Below, piece by piece: positions 1 to 11,547 of a DNA stretch of 64,000 bases. The DNA lies in the NCBI GenBank assembly GCA_022702545.1, contig JAHRBC010000003.1:1798001-1862000 (forward strand), read 5' to 3'. The notes beneath the pieces are model-generated. The model saw nothing but the letters and a program-made list of their open reading frames with translations, was not told the DNA's origin and did not search any database. This DNA comes from Phycomyces nitens (lineage: Eukaryota > Mucoromycota > Mucoromycetes > Mucorales > Phycomycetaceae). Position 1 is the stretch's first letter; every line of letters starts with the position of its first letter. The translations under genes and the position numbers were made by a program.

Positions 1-829
1 TGGATCAAGGCACAGCTATCATAACTGCTTTAGGACCCCCACACAAACCCCACTTTAATCAACTTACAAGGCAAGACCATCCGTCCAACTGTATGTAAAG
101 TCCCGGACGTCTACTTCGGAATAAGGCGCTGTCTTTCTCTGACACCAGAGCAAAAGACCTTCCTTTGCATTCTTGCCCTCCTGACTGTTGTTTAGATTGT
201 CAGTAGACGCAATAGCAGGATCATGAAAACAAACTTACTTGATATCGTCAATTGTGAATCTCAAGATAATTGTCCATAGCATCCCCAATACCAACTTCAA
301 GTTCTTGTCCACAATATCTACCAGCCATATTCGATTCACATTCACATTCACCATTCACATTTTCTGCACGTACCTTCGGCTCCGATATTGGTCAAGGGTA
401 CAATCCGCCTAATGAATTCAAGTGCCATATTGACATTCTCTACACACTGGATCCTCATTCGTGGGTTCTTGTTGTAGCGTGGTATAGGCGCATTTCCGAT
501 GATTTCCTACCATCCCCCCCAAAAAAAAATAACAAGATGAACAAAGATGGTTGAGGATGGTGGTTTATGCCTACCAGCAGTTGGATCAACCGTACACCTG
601 TTGCTAGATCAGCACAGAGTTCCTTGATATGTGGCACCTGTCGAATATCGAGTTTGTTGTTGACCCTAGAGACCAAGAAGAGGATCCTATTGTTACAACA
701 CTACCAGACGCTAATACTGTCATGTACCATTTGGTAAACGCTAGACAGATGGTTGGGCTTGTTAGTCAATGAGTCTTGGTATTCTGTTTGCCTACTTTTT
801 TGTTGAATGGCTTCCCATGCGTTGTTCAT
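1..829 (-). CDS. alpha-actinin, N-terminal part (gene runs off the left edge)
   Basis: Actin-crosslinking protein; the visible part is the tandem calponin-homology (CH1-CH2) actin-binding domain. Exons on the minus strand, in order: 829-796, 740-728, 665-575, 506-374, 317-239, 184-68, 15-<1. All junctions are GT-AG and keep frame. The protein starts [11 protein letters not shown], continues TFTKWVNNKL (CH1 start), has [16 protein letters not shown], then [20 protein letters not shown] (CH1 end) and WCQRKTAPY plus [15 protein letters not shown] (CH2). Exon 2 is only 13 nt and supplies TFTKW together with its neighbours. The start ATG at 829 gives the short N-terminus usual in fungal alpha-actinins; a further 5' exon cannot be excluded because an AG lies just upstream. 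Spectrin repeats and EF-hands would lie outside the window. Family assignment is very strong. Confidence 0.9.
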
Positions 830-942
830 GATTCCTATGGACAAGAAATTAGTAATGAGCCCCAATGGCTTGACATTGGCAAGTTACTTGGTTTATGGAA
901 AAATAAGAGTCTAATGAGATGTTAATTGGTTAGATGCATCAC

Positions 943-946
<4 letters not shown>

Positions 947-977
<31 letters not shown>
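947..977. repeat. (AC)n dinucleotide microsatellite
   Basis: About 15 uninterrupted AC units in the spacer upstream of the alpha-actinin gene. Confidence 0.95.
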
Positions 978-979
<2 letters not shown>

Positions 980-1600
980 GAGGTAAAGAGAAAGAGGTGG
1001 ATAGATATTGGTAGAATATAGATATGAATTCTACACGCATCTCATTCTTTCATTCTTTATTTCTTTATTTGTTATAAAGACTATTGGCAATTGTACCTTT
1101 ATATGTCTGTCTCTAGATTATAGAGTTCTTTATCTTTACAGATACTAGTAATTTAAATATATATATAAATACAATCCATCACTTTTATATATATATATAT
1201 ATAATATATATTTTATGCATCATACCAGAGGCTTTGTGAAAGGGGGGGTAGTTGATGGGGGAGAGAAAAAGAGGTGTTGGAAAAAATATATATATAATAA
1301 AAAAAAGCCCAACTTATTTGCCGTCCCTCCCTCCCTCCCTCACTCACTCACTCATTATGGCAAGATCATAATTTCCTTTTAAGAAGATATGAAAACAAGA
1401 CAAACAAAATAAAATATAAAGTAAGAATATTTATTTATTTATTTATTTTGAAACACTTTGGAAATATTGTAAAATAGTGATGATTACATGGTTTCAATAA
1501 TATTCAATTAATAATAATTTGAAATTAATAATGTTGCATAATTCATTAACGATTATTATTGATGCTTAAATATTAAAATAATAATATTTATTATATATAA

Positions 1601-1643
1601 ATAAAATATAAAATAAAATAAAATAAAATAAAATAAAATAAAA
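1601..1643. repeat. (AAAAT)n pentanucleotide microsatellite
   Basis: Eight or so AAAAT units, the first slightly degenerate. Confidence 0.9.
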
Positions 1644-2276
1644 GAGTTGGAATTCTTGTTGGAATTCCAATCATTTGGAATACCATGAAATGCCAACAAC
1701 AACAAAAAATACTATTATATTATTATTTAGATTGACACTGGCATTCTTACTGCTTGTACCTTCCTTCTTTTTTGTTTTACAATAACATACAAGATCCAGG
1801 TTGAACAAGTTTGAAGTTGTCCTTGTGTGACATGTATTTTATATTCAAAATTGATTAATTCCTTTTACAACTCGCTTATCTTGCAATGATTGTTAGAACC
1901 GGCTATTGAAACACTGTTTCAATTGGAATGAATTCAAAGAGGTGTCTGCGCTCTATTTGCCATCATTTATTTCTCAAATGGCATGGCAACATAAAGGGGT
2001 CACCCATGAATCCATAGATCTGTTGGATCAGCCAGCCAGAGATTCTGAACATTGGCCGGCTAATAAATGATAGCAACAACAACAACAACAAAAAAAGGTC
2101 TAGAAAATAAAGGATAAAATAGACCTGGGATGCGGAACAGGTCCTCGGTTGGAGTCTACAGACTACAGAATCTGTGTACCAATCCATTGTCCTTTTTTTT
2201 TTCTTCTTCTTCTTTCTCTTCTCTTTGTACTCGTCATCTTATTGTAAGTATATTATATAAAATGTATTTAAAGAAA

Positions 2277-2354
2277 TTGTTGCCGACGTCCCGATCTTTT
2301 TTATTCGCATGGTATCTTGGCCTGTATTACCTTCTATTTACACGTTGGAGTAAC
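2277..2354 (+). repeat. dispersed direct repeat, copy A
   Basis: About 75 bp beginning TTGCCGACGTCCCGATCT and ending GTAAC. It matches copy B at 3046-3120 with scattered substitutions and small gaps. The unit could be a terminal repeat of a small element or a local duplication. The function is unknown. Confidence 0.75.
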
Positions 2355-3045
2355 ATGAAGTATATATATAATAAAAAAAGAAACTTCTTTAAATAAAGGT
2401 AAATTTTATGCATTTCGCATTGAATTCTAAAGAGATAGTTGCAAGATCCAGGCCTTTGATGCTAGTTTGTGACGGAATGAGATTGATTATTCTCTAGAAG
2501 CACAACACTGATCTGTGTAGCCAGTGAGATTCAATACTAGTCTGGTCCCTAGAATTTGACAGGATTATTGTTATTATTGAATCAAATATATATGTATTTC
2601 AATAGTCTAGATCTATTGAATTTTGTACAAGAAATCTACATGCCATACGGACTGTTGGATCTAGAGAGTAAGGGAAAAAAAAACAGGTTACCCACACATT
2701 ACCACCGAGTATTTAAAGATACAATCTCGAGAATTTGCTTGGCTTTCCTGTTTTAGGACAACATTTTATGGCCTTGACAATGATAGTCTGAATCAGTGCG
2801 CTCTAATGAATGATATAACATTAATATTTATCTCGAGTGTAGATCCAAGACAAAAGGGAATTGGGGAATCTTAAAAAAAAAGAAAAAGTCTTGTCAAAAA
2901 CTTTTTATTCTTATTATTACTATTATTCTTTTTGGCCAAGATAAATATATATAAAACAGCAATCCTTAGTCTGACCACCCCTAATTATAATGATTACAAT
3001 AAAATGGTTAGTACAAGATATGTATATAAAAATATATAATAATGG

Positions 3046-3120
3046 TGTTGCCGATGTCCCGATCTTCTTATTCGCATGGTATCTTGGTTTGTATTACCTT
3101 CTATATACATTTAGCGTAAC
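3046..3120 (+). repeat. dispersed direct repeat, copy B
   Basis: Begins TTGCCGATGTCCCGATCT and ends GCGTAAC. Same orientation as copy A, about 770 bp downstream. Shared internal words include TTCGCATGGTATCTTGG and GTATTACCTTCTAT. Confidence 0.75.
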
Positions 3121-3416
3121 TGACGAAGAAATAAAAATATTTGGACAGAATGCAGGCTAAACATGCCTATAAGACGTGAATAAAAGATATTCCTAGTCGG
3201 ACCGAAAATAAAAAAAAATGACATTCATGGTTGACCAATTGGCTAAATGTACAACAGGCCTCAAGCTTGACGGACCTCAACGTGGCTGCGCATGATGATA
3301 GTTGAATTCGTCTTAAAAGGGGTGGGACAAATGTAATCGATTGGATTAAAGAAATGGAATGCTATTTGAGTTTATTTCACTTCATCAAGAAGAAGACTAT
3401 ATGTATAAAATATTTA

Positions 3417-3480
3417 TATGTATGTATGTGTGTGGGTGTGTGTGGGTGTTGGTGTGTGAATGTGTGTAGGTGTGTGTGTG
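3417..3480. repeat. GT-rich imperfect microsatellite
   Basis: TATG/TGTG/GGTG units just downstream of the homeobox gene's stop codon, probably within its 3' flank. Confidence 0.8.
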
Positions 3481-3520
3481 TTTTTTAATACATAATATAT
3501 ATAAATATATATATATAAAT

Positions 3521-4932
3521 TTAAATGTCTGAATTCAAGACCCAAGGTGTATTGATAGGGTATGTCTGAGGGACTAGCATTTGTTGGACATAGTTCCATT
3601 GAGCTGTAGACTCATAAGGATAATAAAAAGGTGCTTGCAAAAGCGTTTCTTGGCTAGGCTTGGAGGGTTGGAGACCATAGAGCATGCTCATGTCAGGGGC
3701 AAAAGCACTTGGCTCAGGGGTCGAGGAGGGAGAAAGAGTGAGGTCACGCAGATTGTCCAGCAAAGGCAGATTTGGCTGAGGGGTTGCTTGGAGACGGTCG
3801 ACAAGAGACGAAGGGTGGTTGATGGTGACCTTTGAGGCGAGTTCGGGCGAAAGGGTAACAAGATCAAGAAGAGCCAGCTTGAATGCATCGTGGCTGCCCT
3901 GGAGTGTGTGGACTGCAGACTGGCTGGCCTGTCGCTCTTCCGAGAAGTCGCCACAGCGAACCCAATCACTGTCAACACCCTGTCGCCACATGGAGAACTC
4001 AAGCACCGTAGGATCCAGAGTCACATCGAGTTGGCCCACGATGTCGCCTGTTTCCACCTGCACCTGCTGACTGAGGCGGAGCTGACAAATGCTTCCAAAG
4101 GGGATTTGGACCCTAAAGTGATGTCCCTCCGCTTGTACCTGCCAGATCAACTGACGCTCTGTCGGGCTACCATAGCATGCGAGGTCCCAGTCCGTGCCTG
4201 GACTGTTGGAATCTGCAAAACGTGTCCAGCTACCTACTCGGAGAACATTGACAGGCAGAGACACTAGCTTGACTGAGGTGGCAGCAAACAGACCCAAAGG
4301 AGAGGCAGAAATTGGAACTAAGAATAATCGTCTGATTTTAGCATGCTTATAAAATAATAGTAATTATTACTATTACTATTCACAAGATTCTTACCCTGCT
4401 GGGATGCAATCAGCGAAATGCCTTCAGACAAGGCTCTCTGGCATGGTTCATCCATAAACAGCGACTTTGGCTCCGGCTTGGAACTGGAGCGAGGGCGGCG
4501 ACGTGGCTGGGCTGAATCCTGGTCCTGCTGTTGTCTTAGTTCCTCAAATCGCTCGGGTGTCATCAAGGTACGGAAGGTTGCTTGGTAACGAGGTGGCGCA
4601 GGAACCTTGTCGGTATCCAACATTCCCGGTCGGAGCTGGTTAAAGGAGTTGGTCTGACCGAGGACACTAGAAAGGGATTCCATCTTGCGAGACTTGGCAC
4701 GCCTGTTCTGGAACCAGACCTGAATAGTACGGTCTGTGACACCCAATTGGCGAGCTAGAGATGCTCTACTGCTGGCATCCGGAAGAGGATTGGATTCAAA
4801 TGATTCCTGAAGGGTAGCAACCTGAGGGGGTCTGAGGTAAGTCCGTTTGCGAGTTGAGGCGACGGGTGTGGATTGGCTGTGGTGGTGGCTGTGGTGGCTG
4901 GATGAGTTGCTAATTTCAGGTTTTGAGATCAT
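3521..4932 (-). CDS. homeodomain transcription factor
   Basis: Two exons on the minus strand, 4932-4395 and 4317-3521 (GT-AG intron), giving 444 aa. A His/Ser-rich N-terminus is followed by a classical 60-residue homeodomain at about residues 26-85. It carries the recognition-helix signature WFQNRRAK (73-80), including Asn51 and Arg53 of the standard numbering, and has no TALE insertion. A basic stretch RRRPRSSSK near residue 145 may be a nuclear signal. The rest, including the whole C-terminal half, has no domain I recognise. Start: first ATG after a CT-rich leader. It is inferred to be a nuclear DNA-binding regulator; the targets are unknown. Several ORFs on the opposite strand (3581-4267) are shadows. 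Confidence 0.9.
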
Positions 4933-7900
4933 TGTTGTATGTATAAAACTTTAAATATGTATTGGAGTGTTTAGATGTGTACACGTTTGAGGAGAAGCGA
5001 GTGGAAGGACTAATGTGAACCAGCACAATAGAGTGTCTCGAAATAAACGACAGAAGAAGAAGAAGTAGAAGAAGAAGAAGTAGAGAGCTAGGAGATGAAC
5101 GAAAGGGACTTTTTGAAGGATTTTTAAAAAAAAGCATTTCGCACTCCTACCGCCTCTTTCTCTTCCTTTGTACGACTATTTTTTTTGGGTTGGTTGCTTG
5201 GACAACTAGGCGTGTAACCAAGTGACGCGATTAAAGTACCTCTTGATTATTTATACATTTGAAATAGGGATGTTGTTGCACAATAATGTGTACTAAATTG
5301 GTCGGCCAATAGAATTACTTACATGACCCTGTGACTATTATTTCATTACTCTTGACCAATTGGGTTCATTTGAATCAAGTGGAACAAATTGGCTCATCAA
5401 ATAAAATAAATTTGTGTCGTAGAGACAAAAAGAAAGAAAGACATTTTCATTAGAATTACAAGAAATGAAATTATAAATCAATTCGTCAATTCCAATTATT
5501 CATCTATTCATTTATTTGCTTATTTGCTTATTGATATTCTGCCTTTTGGAATTATGAGTGCAATTCACGGTCTAGAATCACAGTATTAATTGCATATCAT
5601 CAGCTATAAGAAAAAAAAGCCTTGCAACATTATCTCTTTTTTTTTCCTTTCAAAAAACGTCTGATTATCCCACACAAACACATGACTTGCAAGAATCAAG
5701 ACGGAACAAGCACTTGTATCCCGCATACATTGATGTACATACTTTGTAATTATCATTATTTCTCTTCATAATTATCATTAATTTAATTTTAAAATAAAGG
5801 AAATTCACAATCCAAATTCCAGTATATAGTCAACAATATACTACTTTGCAGAGGCTATCCATTGCCTTGGTTTTGCTTTATTCACCAAATTAACCATTCA
5901 ATTTATTCTGTGTCGTCCAACTCAATTCCTATTCTTCATCACTCCGACTTTGGATATGATTCTGTTCTAGGCAACCATGCCAAGTACTCTTTATCAAATC
6001 TTTGTATTGTAGTCTTGATGGCATTCGAGAGTTTAGATCTAGTTACAAAGACATTTTAAAGTGTAAAACAAATAGATTATACATCTGCCATCTATAGTGA
6101 TTACTGGGACTTTATAAAGAATAAGGAGCCAATTCCACGACTTGGATTATTATTATTATTGTTTTTGGCATCGATAATGGCCTGCTAAACACAGCCCAAT
6201 TTCAATTCATCTTGTCTTGATCCAACAATGCCATGAATTGGTCAGTCTTGTAGCTGATCTTGCGTTTGGATAGATACCAATTCAGCCCTGTTTCTTGGAT
6301 AGTTTTTCGAGTCATAAATATCAATACTTGATGCATTTACATATTAACCTTAATTCACCTTGTCCTCAAGGAACACCAACCCAAAATTATCTGTCGAGAA
6401 ACCACCACTGCAGAATCACATTACCCCTTTCCCCACTCTGTTTTGTGCACTGTATTATTTATGTTGCACTGCTCACCAACTCTTCTAATCACCTCTGAAT
6501 CCCCTATTATTTGTCTTTGACTTCTTTTTTATTGTTTCATTGGATCAATTGACATGTTAATTAACCCATTGCAGACTGTGTTTGCTTGTGGGCTTCTGCC
6601 AAAGTTGGCTAAATTATATGAGCCAAATGCCAAAATACCTACAGCTTATTAACTGTGCTTCTACAACCTAATATTTCCATTTCGCTCAAGCCAATTAGAC
6701 ACTCTATCATACAAGGAAAAATGGTCCTTTTATGCCCATTTGCACAAGATGTCTCTGTCTCTCTCTCTCGGCCTTGGTACCAATATCTCTCGGACTTTCG
6801 GTGCCTTTTCTGGTCTTTCAAGCGACCCTATGAATCTTTTGAGGATTATTTTTATAACGGCTTTAAAATAAAAAGAACAGTCTTGCTGGAATCTACGATA
6901 TATTGGTCGTACCAATTGCTGCCAAATGCATGTGCATTATGCATCATCACTTGTAATTATGATCGGCCTTCACACAAGGAGCACGGCTGTTTTCTGCTAG
7001 TATGTCTTTATCGTTGAGGGGGGGCTTTGTTAATTAATAACAGAGTAAATGACATTGTTTCTGCAGGAAAGCCAAAGGAAATTGGTGATTGTGTTGATCA
7101 GCCAAGGGATATTATTATTATTATCATTATCATTTTCTTAAAAAGATGTTGATGAATCCCTCTAGTGAACAGACAGACCTCAAGTCCAAGCTATTGGAGG
7201 CAATGATGGACTGGCTCGTATTTGAATGCTCCAAAGATGCTGTAGAGGACTAGAATCGTCTTGAAGGTAGTGATCTAGAATTGGTTAGGAACCAAAAGGG
7301 TGTTTTAGGGGAAATAGAATGGAATGGTTGGTGCCCAATAGGTTTCTTTTTGTATAAATCCTTTATCCTTTATCCTTTACAATCATCGTTATTTTATCAA
7401 TCTTAAAGTCTAGACGAATCAATCTTGTGCTCTCTAGACCCATTTACATTTATAGAACCAAACAAAGGAAATTCATTGGCTATTGAAATGTGTGCAGATA
7501 TATAAATATCTGGCTCAGATTGCTCGGCTTGACCGGAAAGATTCAATGGCTTTTTGGTAACCATCATCAGATATAAACTTTTTTTATATACATATTTATC
7601 TATCTTGCCTTGACAGACAAGATGCAACACATGTATAAAATCCATATACTACTGTTCACCGAGCTATAGGGAAAATTTCCTTTAAGAAGAATCCTGACCT
7701 CTCTCTCTCATTTGACCCCTCTCAAAGTCTCTTTTGGAAACACTTGATGCCAAGACATCCATTAAAATATTATCCACGGCAAGATCTGTCATCATTTTAT
7801 ATATTTTATAATAATAGCTTTGTGGACTAACCATGGATCAAAAATACAATATATTTAAAAACTTAAAGATAGAACCCCAACCTTAATCAATGCACCAATC

Positions 7901-8554
7901 CAAGCTGTCAACAGATTGTCATCAAAACAAACTTGCACAACCATCCTTACAATACCTATAAACTCTTTCTGACAACAAGCTATAGATCTTGCCATAGTTC
8001 AAGAGACTTTGAAGCCATATATTTAGATAGATTTATATATGTATATGTATATCATATATATATAAAGTTGGAATTCTTTGCGAGTAAAAAGAAAAATAGA
8101 TGATTATAAATCCCTTGGTGAATTCGGAAACCAAAAACCCAAAAAAAATTACAATATCTAAATACAGTGCATATGGCCGTCCTAGACTGACTCAGACTTG
8201 CAGTAATCAACCGAGGATTAAAAATATTTTGATTAAAAAAATATACATGCAAAAATTTGCCGGTATTTGACTGTGTCAGACTAAAGTATAACGAGTCTCA
8301 CACCTTATCTAATAAACACTCTTTAAACTTGAACATCTCAAATTTGAGCACTTGTTTGTCAGGTAAGAAAGCCATTAAAAGCGCCTTGTGCATTTTATGC
8401 CAGGAATCAATCTATAAAAGAGAACAGAACAAGAGAACAGATAGAAGAGAGTTACAAATATATTCTTGGAAAGCAATATACACAGAGAGAGAGAGAGAGA
8501 GTTTAATCTTAATCATCTTGTCTCATGGATTCGAATAGTGGTTGCTGGCAGTAT
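4933..8554. other. long intergenic region, no convincing gene
   Basis: 3.6 kb of AT-rich DNA upstream of the homeobox gene. Probable leader and promoter of that gene lie at 4933-5250 (CT-rich on the minus strand). A GA microsatellite is near 8481-8500. One short open stretch, 7146-7253, reads like ordinary protein (see separate entry). ORFs of 60-120 codons elsewhere show no family resemblance. Confidence 0.6.
7146..7253 (+). CDS. possible short exon or gene fragment, unidentified
   Basis: Thirty-five codons from ATG to TAG reading MLMNPSSEQTDLKSKLLEAM and onward, with ordinary amino-acid balance unlike its low-complexity surroundings. The sequence just upstream ends in a pyrimidine/A stretch plus AAAAAG, so it could be a terminal exon. 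No partner exons were found and no family was recognised. Confidence 0.2.
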   Translation: MLMNPSSEQTDLKSKLLEAMMDWLVFECSKDAVED

Positions 8555-9416
8555 CTTTCTTGATACTTTGAACGATGGGTACTCCAAAGACGAATAAAAG
8601 ATGTTCAATGATTCTTCATGGAAAAAAGCAATCCTCGAGATTCCATTAGCAGATTATGCTTTTTCCAAAGTCATTATATGTTATGCCGCAGCCAAACCAG
8701 CCTTAGTATGGGGTTTGCTGATCTGTTCTCCTTGGAGGTAGAGAACCAGGGATTGACCGAATGCATTGCTTTGGTGGCCACGATATCCCATGGCAAGACG
8801 AACCAGCATGGAAAGATCGAGTACGGGTCTTCAATGAGACATCGCGATGTCGAAGTTTGCTCAGTTGGTGCGTTGGCAATGGATATTTTCTCACGCCTAT
8901 ACTTCGAAAATGAACCATTCCCAAACTTCGAAAAGCGAGCAAACTGATATAAGACGATGGTGTTCAAAGGCGAGACTCCTTTTAAATCGATCCAATACAA
9001 GGCCCAGCATGCAACATATGTCGAAGTCTTCCAGAAGGTTGGGACCCATACGTCAAAGGTCACCCACGCAAACAGAAAAAGCGCTTTGAATATGATTGCT
9101 CAAGAGAATGTTTCTGGAGACCAACAGAGAATGGTTGGAAGATGGGGCACTGATCGAATGGTTGGATGCTATGTATCCAGCCTTCCAGTAGAATCAATGA
9201 AGAGCCTTGCTGGATTCAGCGGTCAGCAACACTCGAACTATTTCTTGCCGAGGGCTACCATCCGACCATCGAACACATTGCAAAGTCTTGTATTCCAGGA
9301 CATCGAGTATTGAAAAGACCGGTTTGCAAATGACAGTACCATGCAAAAGGATATCGCTGGCCCCAACTTTTTGAACTTGCTTGTGCATCTGCGTGTTGTG
9401 TTCCTTCAGGTAAATA

Positions 9417-9454
9417 CAGGGTAATCAAAAAAAAAATTGTGGTTTGAATTTCCG
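9417..9454 (+). repeat. left terminal inverted repeat of Tc1 element
   Basis: Starts CAGGGTAATC, contains TTGTGGTTTGAATTTCCG; pairs with 10719-10755. Confidence 0.85.
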
Positions 9455-9516
9455 ACTGCATACCTTGATATGCTTGCATTTTTCATTTTTAGTTCTTTTT
9501 CTTTAATAATCTAAAC

Positions 9517-10578
9517 ATGTCTACCTCGCAATCAAGCAATGAAAAGGAGACACGCCATCACATCTAGACTAAGCTCTCAAACACTGATAAGGGAATTCTC
9601 GTCGGTTTACACATGGCAGGATTATCTTTTGTTGAAATTGAGAAACGTCGTAATGTCAATAAAGAAACAGTACGCCGTATAGTACACAAGTACTACAAGA
9701 CTGGATCCGTAGAAGATAAATCTCGCACAGGCCGGCCTAAGATTCTTACTCCCAGAGATGAACGTCATTTGGAGATGATTGTTAGAGAAGATCGACATCA
9801 AACATTATCTTCAATTACAAATGACATGGAGGACATCATCAAAGTCCCCATTTCAAAGGCTACAATAAGAAACACTTTACACAGCCTTGGCTACAACTGC
9901 TGTGTTGTATTGGCAAAGCCATTTCTGACTCAGGCAAACATGGCTGCAAGGCATAAATGGGCTCAAGAGAAGATGGGCTGGAAAGAAGAGTGGAAGACGG
10001 TGATCTGGAGTGACGAGTCTCGATTCACTCTTTTAAAAAAAAATGGAAGAGACTATATTATATGTGGAGGAGACCCGATGAGAAGTACCTGCCTGACTGC
10101 CTTCGTCCAAAAATCCAGGGAGACGGAGGATCGGTGATGGTGTGGAGGTGTTGGTCCCCTTGTCTTTCTGGATGGCAATATGAATGCAAGACAATATGTC
10201 AAGGTCTTGCAAGACAAGTTCAAGCCATTCTATGACACACTACGCCACAATGAGCTTGGCGGCTATCGATTCCAAGAAGATAACGCCACGCCACATAAAG
10301 CTGCAATGTCAAGAAAGTGTAAAGATAATCTTGGAATAGATGTTCTTGACTGGCCATCAAAAAGTCCTGACTTGAGTCCAATAGAGAACATCTGGAATAG
10401 ATTGGATGACAATATGCGCTCCAGGGCAGTTCAACCTACAACACTGGCGCAGTTAAAAGAGGCTCTGAATGAAGAGTGGAAAAACATAGATGAGAGAGTA
10501 TGTGAGAAATATTGCCTCTCTATGCATAATAGACTACTAGCTTTACAAAAGTATAAAGGTGGGCCTATCCCATATTAA
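9517..10578 (+). pseudogene. Tc1-type transposase, broken
   Basis: ATG at 9517 (MSTSQSSNEK), in-frame TAG at 9565, then a helix-turn-helix part (KETVRRIVHKYYKTGSVEDK, GRPKILTPRDE), first catalytic Asp in WSDESRF, second in EDNATPH, catalytic Glu in SPDLSPIENIWN. Spacing between second D and E is 34 residues, the Tc1 (DD34E) arrangement. Frameshifts occur near 10050 (after an A9 run) and near 10150, where the GCFS-type motif is lost. The last 130 codons (10180-10578) are intact. Not expected to be active. Confidence 0.88.
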
Positions 10579-10718
10579 ATAAACCCTATATTTATACTAT
10601 ATATAATACAGATGATATACTTTATTATTACAGAGTTCTATATTGATTGCTTGTATTCATAAAGAATAAGAGCAATGTAAAGATTTGTCTTTCATTTGCC
10701 TTTCATTTGCACTTCTTT

Positions 10719-10755
10719 CGGAGATTTAAACCACAATATATTTTTTAATCCCCTG
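10719..10755 (-). repeat. right terminal inverted repeat of Tc1 element
   Basis: Read on the minus strand: starts CAGGGGATTA, contains TTGTGGTTTAAATCTCCG. Several mismatches to the left copy, mostly in the A/T tract. Confidence 0.85.
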
Positions 10756-11526
10756 TATTTATAATATATCAAGGTACAAAAAAAAACTCATTCTCTATAT
10801 ATTAAAGCCTTTAGGACCCTGTCGTCCTTAAAAAGAAGTATCCAACATACTATCTTTGGACTTGCGAGCTGTTCAACACAGCAGAATACAAGCACTTTGA
10901 GCTGCAAGTACTTGGGTCTCTCGAGCAGGAAGAAACGGCGTTTCTTTCCAACCGTCGGATACAGACGGCAATGTCTGAGCTGGTGGCCACACTACAAGAC
11001 GGTTTTGATAAAATGACAACGATGATGCTGGCAACCAAAGCAGAGAGTAGAGCAGAAACCCAGAAGCTCCAAGATAGGATGTCTGAATTCCTTGCAATGG
11101 GTAGCGTCCTCTTTAGCTCCACGCCAGCCTCTACAGCATCTCCTTCGAACTTTCCGCTCCAACAGCCCAATCCAGACACTCCCCAAGTTAGTTGTTAACA
11201 AATGAACCGAACAATCGTCAGTGTCACTGGTGTTTGGAGGGAGTACACTAGAGGAATTGGCGGAAATCCCTCTGTCAAATGCATGGAGCAAATGCATGGA
11301 ACTAACTGCTTGGAGAAAAGAACAAAAGGATTCCCGATTCTTCAGCAGAAGAAAAGAAATATACACGGCAATTCAAGAAAAGGCAAACCGCGAAGGAATT
11401 TCCTGTGAAGAAGCAGCAATGATACTAGAAGAACAACGAGTGCACCTAAGAATATCTTTAGACAAATTTAGATCTCATTTAAAATAGAAAAACATATACT
11501 TTTATTATATCAATTATCAATTGTGT

Positions 11527-11547
11527 GGTTAGTCTGTAGGACTAACC
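11527..11547. repeat. short perfect hairpin
   Basis: GGTTAGTC and GACTAACC separated by 5 nt, just 3' of the Ndc10/GCR1_C relic. Confidence 0.8.

Larger units (their letters stand above)
830..3520. other. AT-rich intergenic region, no gene seen
   Basis: Between the start of the alpha-actinin gene and the end of the homeobox gene. It holds microsatellites (AC 947-977, TA tracts near 1190-1210, TCCC/TCAC near 1325-1353, AAAAT near 1601-1643, GT-rich 3417-3480) and a diverged direct repeat (2277-2354 and 3046-3120). ORFs here are short, without recognisable domains, and follow low-complexity tracts. Confidence 0.7.
9417..10755 (+). mobile_element. Tc1/mariner-family DNA transposon, 1339 bp, non-autonomous (decayed)
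   Basis: Bounded by imperfect terminal inverted repeats of about 38 bp (9417-9454 and 10719-10755; outer ends CAGGG...) and flanked on both sides by the TA target duplication (9415-9416 and 10756-10757). It carries a broken DD34E transposase. Inserted in the intron of the Ndc10/GCR1_C gene; removing it plus one TA restores an intron of about 64 nt, typical for this window. Confidence 0.88.
8555..11487 (+). pseudogene. Crypton-like Ndc10/GCR1_C gene, broken, interrupted by Tc1 element
   Basis: Decayed member of the fungal tyrosine-recombinase-derived family (Crypton transposases; Ndc10 DNA-binding fold plus C-terminal GCR1_C). Readable blocks: 8555-8625 (DGYSKDE); 8626-9409, with GKTNQHGKIEYG, RHRDVEVCSVGALAM, FENEPFPNF, RWGTDRMVGCY and NYFLPRA; then, after an intron (GTAAATA donor at 9410, TTAG acceptor ending 10814), 10815-11186 with LWTCELFNTAEYKHFELQVL; then 11223-11487 with VWREYTRGIGGNPSV and FFSRRKEIYTAIQEKA (GCR1_C). 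Lesions: TAA near 8583, frameshift in an A-run near 8625, TGA at 8945 and TGA at 9311 (both where Trp is expected), frameshift near 11295. No 5' start is identifiable. The Tc1 element lies inside the intron. Confidence 0.75.

Noticed and set aside
3581..4267. Plus-strand ORFs of 83-125 codons
   Set aside because: Shadows of the homeobox gene's second exon; no independent motif.
6655..7017. 120-codon plus-strand ORF
   Set aside because: Hydrophobic and low in charged residues, no recognised motif, and no support from a leader or splice pattern.
8674..9063. 129-codon minus-strand ORF
   Set aside because: Antisense of the Ndc10 relic, whose plus-strand reading matches the family.
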